Source: Acidobacteriota bacterium (GTDB lineage Bacteria; Actinomycetota; Acidimicrobiia; Spongiisociales; UBA5794). Taken from it: DNA of 7,252 bases. The stretch covers positions 1 through 7,252 of the forward strand of contig JACZST010000097.1 in NCBI GenBank assembly GCA_022574065.1. Reading direction: 5' to 3'. Numbering within the stretch: the stretch's first letter is position 1; every line of letters begins with the position of its first letter. The position numbers and the translations under genes are program-made. The notes beneath the pieces were generated by a model. It was not told the DNA's origin and ran no database searches. It worked only from the letters and a program-made list of their open reading frames with translations. This document shows positions 1 to 5,133 of the stretch, piece by piece.

Positions 1-687
1 ACCGGATTCCAGGTGGTACGCGGTGATCTCGATGCCGTCGAAACCCTGGCTACCGACCCCATCTTCGAGGGCGCCCCCCTTGATACCGTGGGTCAGAGTG
101 TCGGGCACCGAGGCAGAGGGGCCGATTTGCGTGGTGATCTCGCCCTCGGACGAGCTCTCTTCGAAGAGGCGAAGGTGGCGCTCGAGCAAACCGAGGACAT
201 CCAGGTCGGCATCGATCTGGACGTGTTCACGAACGCTCGCTCCCTCATGGAGGCGCAATTTGCCAACGCTTTCGATGGATCGCTCGCCGTCGCCCGCCGT
301 TCCAGCCGCCCCGTCGCCTACACGCTCAACGAGGCTTTCGTTGCCGCCTCCCTGACCGGCAATCGTGATTGGTTGGCCGAGGTGCTCGATCTGTACCGCG
401 AGGCGGGTGTGATGGCCCGGACACAGGCGAATGTCGTGGAGGCGGTGTCCCGCTTGTTGGATGATCCATCCCCGGCAACGGCGAGGCGCGTCGAGGCGCT
501 GATGTCTCAGATGGATGATCAGGTCTTGGCATTGCCGGCGGCCTTCCTCGCTGCTGCCCTGGCTCTCCATGGACCGGAGGCGGATCGGGATCGCCTCGAC
601 ACCGACTTTCGGGCCCGCGCCGACAAGTACGGGTTCGCCGGTATCGTCAACCTGTACGAGGGCCTACTGGAAGAGGCCGCCGGGTAG
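1..687 (+). CDS. C-terminal part of a helical, TPR-like protein (5' end outside window)
   Basis: The frame is open from base 1 (T-G-F-Q precedes the first GTG at 13) to the TAG at 685-687, so this is most likely the tail of a longer gene; the GTG at 13 has no special claim as a start. The visible 228 residues are Ala/Leu/Glu/Arg-rich and read as successive amphipathic helices (for example RALFEEAKVALEQ and WLAEVLDLYREAG), with no catalytic motif, membrane segment or signal peptide. Such helical-repeat tails are common at the C-terminus of large actinobacterial signalling proteins (adenylate/guanylate cyclase-TPR or LuxR/BTAD-type ATPases). That family link is inference; the diagnostic N-terminal domains are not in the window. 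The gene ends two bases from the stop of the convergent lipoprotein gene, with no room for a terminator between them. Confidence 0.7.
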   Translation, partial: TGFQVVRGDLDAVETLATDPIFEGAPLDTVGQSVGHRGRGADLRGDLALGRALFEEAKVALEQTEDIQVGIDLDVFTNARSLMEAQFANAFDGSLAVARRSSRPVAYTLNEAFVAASLTGNRDWLAEVLDLYREAGVMARTQANVVEAVSRLLDDPSPATARRVEALMSQMDDQVLALPAAFLAAALALHGPEADRDRLDTDFRARADKYGFAGIVNLYEGLLEEAAG

Positions 688-689
688 CC

Positions 690-1877
690 CTACCCCTCGA
701 TCGTGCCCACCCACACCATGGACGGCGCCGCAGGCAGAGTCGCATCATGAGCCCGGCCATAGATCAGGATTCGCTCGTCGTCGACGACGGTGGCAGGGGG
801 CCACGGGACCATCACGTCCCATGGCGACGGCCCTGGGACGTCGGCGAGGTGGCCCCAGGTAACCCCGTCGGCGGAGACCCAAATCGCACCGGTGGCGCTC
901 CATGACCCCACCGCCAGCCAGCCGAGCCCTCCGGCATCGATCACCTCTGGAGAAACGACCAGATCCCGTCCCGTGGGGTTCCATGGGGCTGAGATCGGTT
1001 CGATCGAAACCCACTCCCTCCCATCGATAGAGGTCCAGGCCTTTCCGCCACTCCCAATCATCGCCACCGCAACGTACCGACCCTCGTGTTCGGTCATGCT
1101 GACGATGTTGGTGTCTGGTGCCGTCACCCCCGACCTTGCCGGGAAGACCTCGACGTTGTCGAAGCGGAACCACGGGGTGGGCCAGGCGTCGATGACGCCG
1201 GGCCGGAATTCGAAACCCGTATCGGATTGGTACCACGTTCCGCTTCGTCGCCTGAGCAGCACCGATTCCCCGTCGTCGACGAACCCGATGTCGAGCTCAC
1301 CGCCCCGGCTGAAGTCCCCGGCCGGCGTTTCCACCGGGGTCGATGACCACTCGAGGCCGTCCCAGACAAACGCAAACAGCTCGTCGGTCCTCGGCACGTG
1401 ACTCTCCCCGAACCCCCGGCCGAACACGACGAGGCCTGTGCCGTCGACGGCGAGGACCTGCGGGGTGAATGCCCCGGTCTCGCCCGGCTGTTCGGAAAGC
1501 GGGCTCCATACCACCCCATCGGGTGACGTCGCCACGATGCCAGGTTCGGCGACACCGCGATATTCGGGCCGGTGCGATAGAGACTCGTAGAGGAGTGCGA
1601 CATAGCCACCTTCGAAGCTGTCGACGTGGGTTACCAGGTAGTCGAGATCGTGTAGCTGCCAGGTCATCGGACCGAGAAGGGTCTGGGTGGTGAACGTCTC
1701 TCGTGGGAGTGTGGTTGAGGTGGGTTCGGATGGCGCCGTGGGCTGGGTGGTCGTGGTTGGGATGCTCAAAGCCGGGGGTGGCGTGGTCGAGTCCGATGCC
1801 GGCTCGTTCGATTCTGCGGGGGCGCACGCAACAACAAGCAGTGCCAGGGCGGTGGCGACGATCAGGAACCGCAACAC
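690..1877 (-). CDS. Secreted lipoprotein with degenerate Asp-box (BNR-like) repeats, probable beta-propeller
   Basis: This 395-residue protein opens with a lipoprotein signal: hydrophobic residues 3-17 run into the lipobox V-V-A-C with the lipidated Cys at 18. Residues 26-60 are a Thr/Pro/Ser-rich tether. The body carries Asp-box-like motifs of the S-x-D-G-x-x-W type at 118-124 (SPDGVVW), 283-289 (SIDGREW) and 335-341 (SADGVTW), with weaker versions near 172-177 and 218-224. The roughly 50-65-residue spacing suggests five sheets of a beta-propeller on the outer face of the membrane. Asp-boxes are structural turns, found in sialidases but also in many non-enzymes. No sialidase arginine triad or RIP motif is evident, so enzymatic activity is not claimed. 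The GTG start is chosen because it begins a clean signal peptide and lies 7 nt from a TANNNT hexamer (TAGGGT on the minus strand); no Shine-Dalgarno is seen. The substrate or ligand is unknown. Confidence 0.8.
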   Translation of the reverse strand: MLRFLIVATALALLVVACAPAESNEPASDSTTPPPALSIPTTTTQPTAPSEPTSTTLPRETFTTQTLLGPMTWQLHDLDYLVTHVDSFEGGYVALLYESLSHRPEYRGVAEPGIVATSPDGVVWSPLSEQPGETGAFTPQVLAVDGTGLVVFGRGFGESHVPRTDELFAFVWDGLEWSSTPVETPAGDFSRGGELDIGFVDDGESVLLRRRSGTWYQSDTGFEFRPGVIDAWPTPWFRFDNVEVFPARSGVTAPDTNIVSMTEHEGRYVAVAMIGSGGKAWTSIDGREWVSIEPISAPWNPTGRDLVVSPEVIDAGGLGWLAVGSWSATGAIWVSADGVTWGHLADVPGPSPWDVMVPWPPATVVDDERILIYGRAHDATLPAAPSMVWVGTIEG

Positions 1878-1884
1878 ACAACCG

Positions 1885-1890
1885 ACCCTA
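1885..1890 (-). promoter_or_regulatory. Candidate -10 element for a leaderless lipoprotein mRNA
   Basis: On the minus strand the hexamer TAGGGT fits the actinobacterial TANNNT -10 pattern and ends 7 nt before the GTG start. This would place transcription initiation at or next to the start codon. There is no convincing -35 and no ribosome-binding site, so the call rests on hexamer and spacing only. Confidence 0.35.
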
Positions 1891-1930
1891 GGCGACCGAT
1901 GCGGGAGTGCGTGACGGTGCCGTTGTCTGG

Positions 1931-1936
1931 CATCAT
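1931..1936 (+). promoter_or_regulatory. Candidate -10 element for a leaderless thioesterase mRNA
   Basis: CATCAT matches TATAAT at four of six positions and ends 6 nt before the ATG at 1943, the geometry expected for leaderless transcription. It lies inside the short inverted repeat GCAT-C-ATGC (1930-1938). No Shine-Dalgarno precedes this ATG. The 65-bp spacer is shared with the divergent lipoprotein gene, so the two promoters must interleave. Confidence 0.3.
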
Positions 1937-1942
1937 GCGCCG

Positions 1943-2401
1943 ATGACCGAATCGATCGCCATTCAGGACATGTACGACGAGCCGGCAGCTCACTGCTATG
2001 GATGCGGACGGCTCAACGATGTTGGGTATCAGATCAAGACGCGACCCGATGGGGAGACCACGCTCACCGAGTTCGTTCCCGAGCCGTTCCATACTGCCTA
2101 TATCGACTCGACCTACGGTGGCTTGATCGCGTCGATCATCGACTGTCACTCAACCGGCTCGGCGGCGATCTTCGCAATGCGCGCTGAGGGCTCCACGATT
2201 GGGAGCGACCCGGCACCGCGGTTTGTCACTGCCCACCTCGAGGTGGACTATCTGCTGCCGACACCGCTGGCCCCGATCCGTCTCGTCGGGCGCGCCACCG
2301 AGATCAAGGACCGCAAGGTGATCGTCGAGACAGAGTTATGGGTCGACGATCGGGTGACCGCTCGAGGCTCTGCGGTCCTGGTCAGGATCGGCAGCGAGTA
2401 G
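1943..2401 (+). CDS. PaaI-like hotdog-fold acyl-CoA thioesterase
   Basis: This 152-residue protein has the normal length of a single hotdog domain. Near the N-terminus it has a C-Y-G-C-G-x-x-N motif (residues 18-25), typical of the PaaI/4HBT thioesterase group. It then has F-H-T-A-Y at 49-53 and G-G-L-I-A-S-I-I-D at 59-67, where Asp67 lies at the start of the central hotdog helix in the position of the usual catalytic acid. The closing strands (residues 94-150, including HLEVDYLLPTPL and the R-G-S-A-V-L-V end) fit the family's beta-sheet. The expected role is hydrolysis of acyl-CoA thioesters in the cytoplasm; the chain or ring specificity cannot be read from sequence. The frame is open to a GTG at 1907, but the first 12 residues would be atypical and the cysteine motif sits naturally after the ATG at 1943. 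The gene stands alone. Confidence 0.8.
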   Translation: MTESIAIQDMYDEPAAHCYGCGRLNDVGYQIKTRPDGETTLTEFVPEPFHTAYIDSTYGGLIASIIDCHSTGSAAIFAMRAEGSTIGSDPAPRFVTAHLEVDYLLPTPLAPIRLVGRATEIKDRKVIVETELWVDDRVTARGSAVLVRIGSE

Positions 2402-2431
2402 GTGACCGCGTCGGCCGCTGCCCAGCCTGAC

Positions 2432-2480
2432 TGAACATTGCGACAGCACAATTGAACATTTCCACCAGTGCCACTGAACA
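2432..2480 (+). promoter_or_regulatory. Three phased direct repeats TGAACA(TT), probable operator
   Basis: TGAACATT occurs at 2432-2439 and 2453-2460, and the shorter TGAACA at 2475-2480. Start-to-start distances are 21 and 22 bp, two helical turns, so all three lie on the same DNA face. They follow the thioesterase stop by 30 bp and precede the structured RNA region. Phased direct repeats at this pitch are typical of binding sites for an activator or response regulator. The regulator is not identifiable here. Confidence 0.5.
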
Positions 2481-2508
2481 CCCCACACCTCTGGGTTTGC
2501 TCAACAAA

Positions 2509-2517
2509 TGGTAAAAG
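2509..2517 (+). promoter_or_regulatory. Weak extended -10 candidate upstream of the structured RNA
   Basis: TGG followed by TAAAAG resembles an extended -10 (TGn plus four of six matches to TATAAT). Initiation would fall near 2524, putting the three TGAACA repeats at about -92 to -44, a reasonable position for activator sites. No good -35 is present, which would fit activator dependence. The element is weak and is listed because it gives the RNA transcript a plausible start. Confidence 0.25.
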
Positions 2518-2573
2518 CTGGGCCAGATTCCGACATGGCGTCGGCGTCGCTAGCGGGCTGCGGAGATACCCTT

Positions 2574-2603
2574 CCCCGGTCCGAGTCATTCGCCGGACCG
2601 GGG
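2574..2603 (+). other. Strong GC hairpin within the putative RNA
   Basis: CCCCGGTCCG (2574-2583) pairs perfectly with CGGACCGGGG (2594-2603) around a 10-nt loop, and T2573-A2604 adds an eleventh pair. No T-run follows, so it is not itself a terminator. Flanking GGAG (2562-2565) and CTCC (2607-2610) can extend the helix across an internal loop. Confidence 0.75.
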
Positions 2604-2650
2604 ACACTCCTTCGTCCCTTCCTACGGAGACCCCCGGCCCGGTGCAGGTG

Positions 2651-2677
2651 GGATGGGCGGTAGCGAGCCGCTCATCC
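2651..2677 (+). other. Second strong hairpin within the putative RNA
   Basis: GGATGGGCGG (2651-2660) pairs with CCGCTCATCC (2668-2677), ten pairs including one G-U, around the 7-nt loop TAGCGAG. It lies six bases before the terminator stem. The single G-U position would be informative for covariation in homologues. Confidence 0.7.
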
Positions 2678-2683
2678 AGCACG

Positions 2684-2730
2684 ACCGTCCCGCACGGTGT
2701 CCCCCCTTCCGTGCGGGGCGGTTTCGTTTT
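2684..2730 (+). terminator. Intrinsic terminator with a six-C loop
   Basis: A 14-bp stem (2684-2697 with 2709-2722, one T-G wobble) encloses the 11-nt loop TGTCCCCCCTT and is followed at once by TTTCGTTTT. This is a classic plus-strand intrinsic terminator; the reverse orientation has no T-tract. It closes either the putative small RNA or read-through from the thioesterase gene, and it insulates the sigma-factor operon that starts about 120 bp downstream. Confidence 0.8.
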
Positions 2731-2772
2731 CTGGTACTTGACGCGAAGACTTCATGGATGGTTGCCGTCCTG

Positions 2773-2783
2773 TCGATAATCGA
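2773..2783 (+). promoter_or_regulatory. GATAAT -10 inside an 11-bp palindrome, sigma operon promoter candidate
   Basis: TCGATAATCGA is a 5-1-5 inverted repeat that contains GATAAT (2775-2780), five of six matches to the housekeeping -10 consensus. Initiation would be near 2787, giving a leader of about 60 nt. The matching -35 (TTCATG, 2751-2756) is poor. A repressor bound to the palindrome would cover the -10. Confidence 0.4.
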
Positions 2784-2804
2784 TGTCTGGCGTAATCCAA
2801 TTGC

Positions 2805-2832
2805 GGTAAACCTCATCGCCCCTTCGGGCGTG
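2805..2832 (+). promoter_or_regulatory. ECF-type promoter-like element, possible autoregulation
   Basis: GGTAAACC (2805-2812) with its AAAC core, 17 nt from CGTG (2829-2832), resembles the GGAAC/CGT layout recognised by many ECF sigma factors, and it sits just before the ECF gene. The spacer contains a CGCCC/GGGCG stem around CTTC (2817-2830). Autoregulation is common in this family, but the match is loose. Confidence 0.25.
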
Positions 2833-2848
2833 TAACAGGCAACAAGTC

Positions 2849-3409
2849 ATGACAGCACAGCCAAGATCCCGGTCGGCCAGCAGGGACCCGAGCGCAGGAA
2901 AGGAACCGGTGCCGGTTCACGCTGTGGTCTCGTTCGAGAAGTTCTACGAGCGGGAGTTCCGAGCTGTCGTAGGCCTCGCCTACGCCCTCTCCGGGAGCCG
3001 GTCTGCGGCAGAAGACCTGGCGCAGGACGCTTTCGTGGCCGCCCACCGAAATTGGGGGAAGATCTCGCAATATGACAAGCCCGAGGCATGGGTACGACGT
3101 GTGGTCGCCAACCTTTCGGTGTCTCGCTTCCGCAAGAGCATCAGCGAGGCCAAGGCGCTGGCGCGTCTGAACCGGGACGAACATGTTCTGCCGGAGCTTC
3201 CCGCCGAGGCCGATGAGTTCTGGGAGGCAGTGCGAGCGCTCCCCAGGCGTCAGGCCCAGACCATCGCTCTCCACTACCTCGAGGATCGCCCCGTCGCCGA
3301 GATCGCCGAGATCCTCGAATGCAGTCCGAACACCATCAAAGTTCACCTTCACAAGGGAAGGGCCGGGCTGGCTTCTCGCCTCGGCCTGGATAGGGAGGCA
3401 GCATCATGA
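2849..3409 (+). CDS. ECF-family RNA polymerase sigma factor (SigE-like)
   Basis: This 186-residue protein has the two-domain ECF architecture without region 3. Region 2 spans about residues 29-98 and contains A-E-D-L-A-Q-D-A-F (54-62), then the conserved P-E-A-W-V-R-R-V-V-A-N (78-88). Region 4 spans about 123-180, starting at F-W-E-A-V-R-A-L-P-R-R-Q, with the helix-turn-helix V-A-E-I-A-E-I-L-E-C-S-P-N-T-I-K-V-H-L-H at 149-168. It directs RNA polymerase to a special promoter set, usually under anti-sigma control. Its stop overlaps the start of the next gene (ATGA), indicating translational coupling to the membrane protein. The ATG at 2849 is the only in-frame ATG near the start, but its ribosome-binding site is weak. 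GTG at 2909 lies 9 nt after AGGA (2896-2899) and would drop a Ser/Arg-rich 20-residue extension with poorer codons. That shorter 166-residue form is a serious alternative. Confidence 0.93.
   Translation: MTAQPRSRSASRDPSAGKEPVPVHAVVSFEKFYEREFRAVVGLAYALSGSRSAAEDLAQDAFVAAHRNWGKISQYDKPEAWVRRVVANLSVSRFRKSISEAKALARLNRDEHVLPELPAEADEFWEAVRALPRRQAQTIALHYLEDRPVAEIAEILECSPNTIKVHLHKGRAGLASRLGLDREAAS
3392..3398 (+). promoter_or_regulatory. Shine-Dalgarno inside the sigma gene, setting the partner's start
   Basis: AGGGAGG lies 7 nt before the ATG at 3406 and 13 nt before the next ATG at 3412. The spacing favours 3406, so the membrane protein begins within the sigma factor's stop codon. Confidence 0.65.
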
Positions 3410-4353
3410 CCATGCTCGACGACCGCGCCCGCCTTGCGGTAGATGCCATCGAGCGCAGCGTCGCCGACCAGGCTTCGGCTGCCGGTTTTGCCGGCTTCGC
3501 CGTCGCCCAGCGCCGACACGCCATGTGGACGGGCGCCGGCTGGGCTCTGGCGGGGTCCGCCGTAGCCGCCACGCTGGTAGTGACCGCGATATTCACTCCG
3601 TCGCCGGAACCCGACGTCGCTACTACGACACCGGAGCCGATCGTCGTTACGACGGCTCCGGCGACGGAAACCACCCAGGCTCCATCACCAGATCCCGGTC
3701 TCGTGGTGCCCCCGGAGGTCGACCCGGCGTCCGAAGCTCCGCCCACCACCGAAGTCTCGTTGACGACCGAGGTGCCAACGACGACGTTGGACACCACGCC
3801 GCCGTCTTTGACGATCACGTCACCGGAGGATGGTGCCCGCTTCGAGGAGAAGGTTGTGACATTCTCCGGCTCGACCGAGCCAGGGGCGACGGTGATAGCC
3901 GGGGGCAAGTGGGAGGCCACGGTGAGCGAGGAAGGCCAATGGTCGATCCAGCTCGTGCTTTCCGTGGGTGCCAATGGCGCTTCGTTCGTTGCCACCGATC
4001 AGGCAGGAAACGAGACCTCGGCGCGTATCACCGTGCACCTTGACCCAACAGAACCGCCAGAAGAAGAGCCACCACCGCCCGAAGAGGGGGTCGAATTCAC
4101 GGCGTTCGCCACCTATGGATCGTGCGAGCTGAACCCGCCATATGACGTGTACTACGGCATGGCAGACCCGGGAACCAAGGTGACGATCACCTCGGAGTAC
4201 GGCTCGGGCTCGGTGAACGCCGACGCAGAGGGCAATTGGGAGAAGAAGGTGATCTTTGCGGCCGCCCCGTACGGTGAGACCTTCTTGGTGACGGTGAAGG
4301 ACCACTCCGGGAAGAAGAAGACCTTCGAGTTCGTCTCCTGGGCGGAGGGCTAG
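3406..4353 (+). CDS. Single-pass membrane protein with two extracytoplasmic Ig-like domains, putative partner of the ECF sigma factor
   Basis: The 315 residues divide into a cytoplasmic N-terminus (1-41), a transmembrane helix (about 42-63), a Thr/Pro/Glu-rich tether (65-131), an Ig-like domain (132-213), an acidic Pro linker (214-228) and a second, diverged Ig-like domain (229-315). Domain 1 has P-P-x-L-T-I-T-S-P at its start and D-Q-A-G-N near its end, typical of bacterial Ig-like / glucodextranase-B-type folds. Domain 2 repeats the G-x-W (276-278) and D-x-x-G (299-302) landmarks. With no cleavage site the helix is probably an anchor, placing both domains outside. Position, ATGA overlap and topology match an anti-sigma factor, but the 41-residue cytoplasmic part has no H-x3-C-x2-C zinc motif and is shorter than a usual anti-sigma domain. 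Anti-sigma function is inference; it could instead be a co-transcribed envelope protein. A Cys at 240 is the only cysteine. Confidence 0.85.
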   Translation: MTMLDDRARLAVDAIERSVADQASAAGFAGFAVAQRRHAMWTGAGWALAGSAVAATLVVTAIFTPSPEPDVATTTPEPIVVTTAPATETTQAPSPDPGLVVPPEVDPASEAPPTTEVSLTTEVPTTTLDTTPPSLTITSPEDGARFEEKVVTFSGSTEPGATVIAGGKWEATVSEEGQWSIQLVLSVGANGASFVATDQAGNETSARITVHLDPTEPPEEEPPPPEEGVEFTAFATYGSCELNPPYDVYYGMADPGTKVTITSEYGSGSVNADAEGNWEKKVIFAAAPYGETFLVTVKDHSGKKKTFEFVSWAEG

Positions 4354-4446
4354 GAGAGTCGCACCTCGCAAGTTACGACTTGTTCTGACGCCTGAAGCCA
4401 GTTCCCAGTTCCCGGCATTCGAGGGCCGGCTAGCGGGGGGCCGCCT

Positions 4447-5085
4447 CTAGGCCGAAACTCCGAAGAGTTGCTCGATGGCATCGGCCAGCTGTGCTCCAGT
4501 CAAGCCTCCTAGCTGGACGTGGACCACCGTGCCCTCGGCGTCGTAGAAGGCGGTCATGGGTGAACCGCGCATCCCGAATGTGCCGGTGCTGAGGCCACTG
4601 CCTGTGGAGCCTCCGATGTCCTTGGCCAGCGGCCACACCCCGGCGATACCCCACTTTTCGGCATCGGCAAGACCCCTGCCGCTGTCCTGGGTATTGATGC
4701 CGACGAACTGCACCTCATCTCCTACCTGTTGAGAAACGACGAGGTACTCAGGGATCTCGTCTTCGCACACCTCACACCATGAGGCGAAGAAGGCGGCGAC
4801 CGTCGGCTTCCCTCGGAAGTCGGCGATGGCCACCCTGCCGTCGCCGTCGAGCTGTGGCAGATCCCACCCCTCTGCCGTCGTGTCGCCTACTTCGGGATCC
4901 GGCCACAAAAGGACGAGCGCCACCACCAGTACGCCAACCACCGATGCTGCGACGGCGACGTTGCGTACCATGCCGCGGCGAGCCCGGCGCTGGGCTTCCT
5001 GTTCGCGCTCACGACGCCGCTGCTCTTTGGCTTGCGCCTTGGTCACTCGGGCCACTGTGGAGACGAACGAAAAAGCGGGCGCCAT
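4447..5085 (-). CDS. Membrane-anchored TlpA-like thioredoxin-fold protein
   Basis: This 212-residue protein has a strongly basic and acidic cytoplasmic N-terminus (13-41, many R/E/K/Q, probably helical), one transmembrane segment (about 42-60) and an extracytoplasmic thioredoxin fold. The active site is W-C-E-V-C (103-107), preceded by V-A-A-F-F-A-S as in TlpA/ResA proteins. G-S-P-M-T (174-178) supplies the cis-proline loop at Pro176. The family reduces or exchanges disulfides in exported proteins or apocytochromes; the partner is unknown, since no cytochrome-maturation gene is nearby. The start is uncertain. The ATG at 5085 gives the form described, while GTG at 5046 would begin V-T-K-A-Q, a very common opening for such proteins. 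Neither has a good Shine-Dalgarno. It converges on the sigma operon across 93 bp in which no convincing terminator was seen, and diverges from the hydrolase gene. Confidence 0.88.
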   Translation of the reverse strand: MAPAFSFVSTVARVTKAQAKEQRRREREQEAQRRARRGMVRNVAVAASVVGVLVVALVLLWPDPEVGDTTAEGWDLPQLDGDGRVAIADFRGKPTVAAFFASWCEVCEDEIPEYLVVSQQVGDEVQFVGINTQDSGRGLADAEKWGIAGVWPLAKDIGGSTGSGLSTGTFGMRGSPMTAFYDAEGTVVHVQLGGLTGAQLADAIEQLFGVSA

Positions 5086-5097
5086 GATTCCCGTCTT

Positions 5098-5118
5098 GGT
5101 CCAGCGGTTGTCTGGTCC
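5098..5118. promoter_or_regulatory. Imperfect inverted repeat in the divergent spacer, operator candidate
   Basis: GGTCCAG (5098-5104) and CTGGTCC (5112-5118) form a 7-7-7 inverted repeat with one T-T mismatch. It sits between the thioredoxin and hydrolase starts and over the expected -35 of the hydrolase promoter. A dimeric regulator bound there could affect both genes. Confidence 0.3.
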
Positions 5119-5121
5119 GCC

Positions 5122-5127
5122 TACCCT
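5122..5127 (+). promoter_or_regulatory. Candidate -10 element for a leaderless hydrolase mRNA
   Basis: TACCCT fits TANNNT and ends 6 nt before the GTG start at 5134, the same spacing as at two other genes here. No Shine-Dalgarno precedes the GTG. Confidence 0.45.
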
Positions 5128-5133
5128 TGCGCC

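Larger units (their letters stand above)
2524..2730 (+). ncRNA. Putative structured small RNA ending at an intrinsic terminator
   Basis: This stretch has no credible reading frame but carries successive stable hairpins: CCGAC/GTCGG (2530-2544), a 10-bp GC stem (2574-2603), a 10-bp stem with one G-U pair (2651-2677) and a 14-bp terminator stem (2684-2722) with a T-rich tail. The terminator loop contains six consecutive C. Actinobacterial 6C RNAs are known for hairpins with loops of about six C that pair with G-rich mRNA sites. Only one C6 loop is evident here, so a relationship is a hypothesis. The 5' end is approximate, from the weak -10 at 2509-2517. Alternatives are a long 3' UTR of the thioesterase gene, whose stop is 283 nt upstream of the terminator, or a cis-acting attenuator. 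No match to tmRNA, RNase P RNA, SRP RNA or a riboswitch class was recognised. Confidence 0.4.

Noticed and set aside
2468..2779. 103-codon plus-strand frame across the RNA region
   Set aside because: It runs through the intrinsic terminator, has no ribosome-binding site, and its composition is low-complexity Pro/Ser/Arg. The hairpins explain the DNA better.
2813..3352. 179-codon minus-strand frame opposite the sigma factor
   Set aside because: It is antisense to an unmistakable ECF sigma gene and has no domain of its own.
3183..4043. 286-codon plus-strand frame overlapping the sigma factor and its partner
   Set aside because: The translation is Arg/Ser/Gly/His-rich low complexity without motifs, while the other frame encodes well-defined domains over the same DNA.
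4369..4382. CAAGT-TACG-ACTTG hairpin after the sigma operon, considered as a terminator
   Set aside because: The stem is only 5 bp and AT-containing, and the tail is TTCT with no real T-run. A nearby CCGGC/GCCGG hairpin (4412-4429) also lacks a T-run. Neither is convincing.
4400..4413. Tandem AGTTCCC AGTTCCC
   Set aside because: Two short copies in the spacer between convergent genes, with no third copy or symmetry, are compatible with chance.
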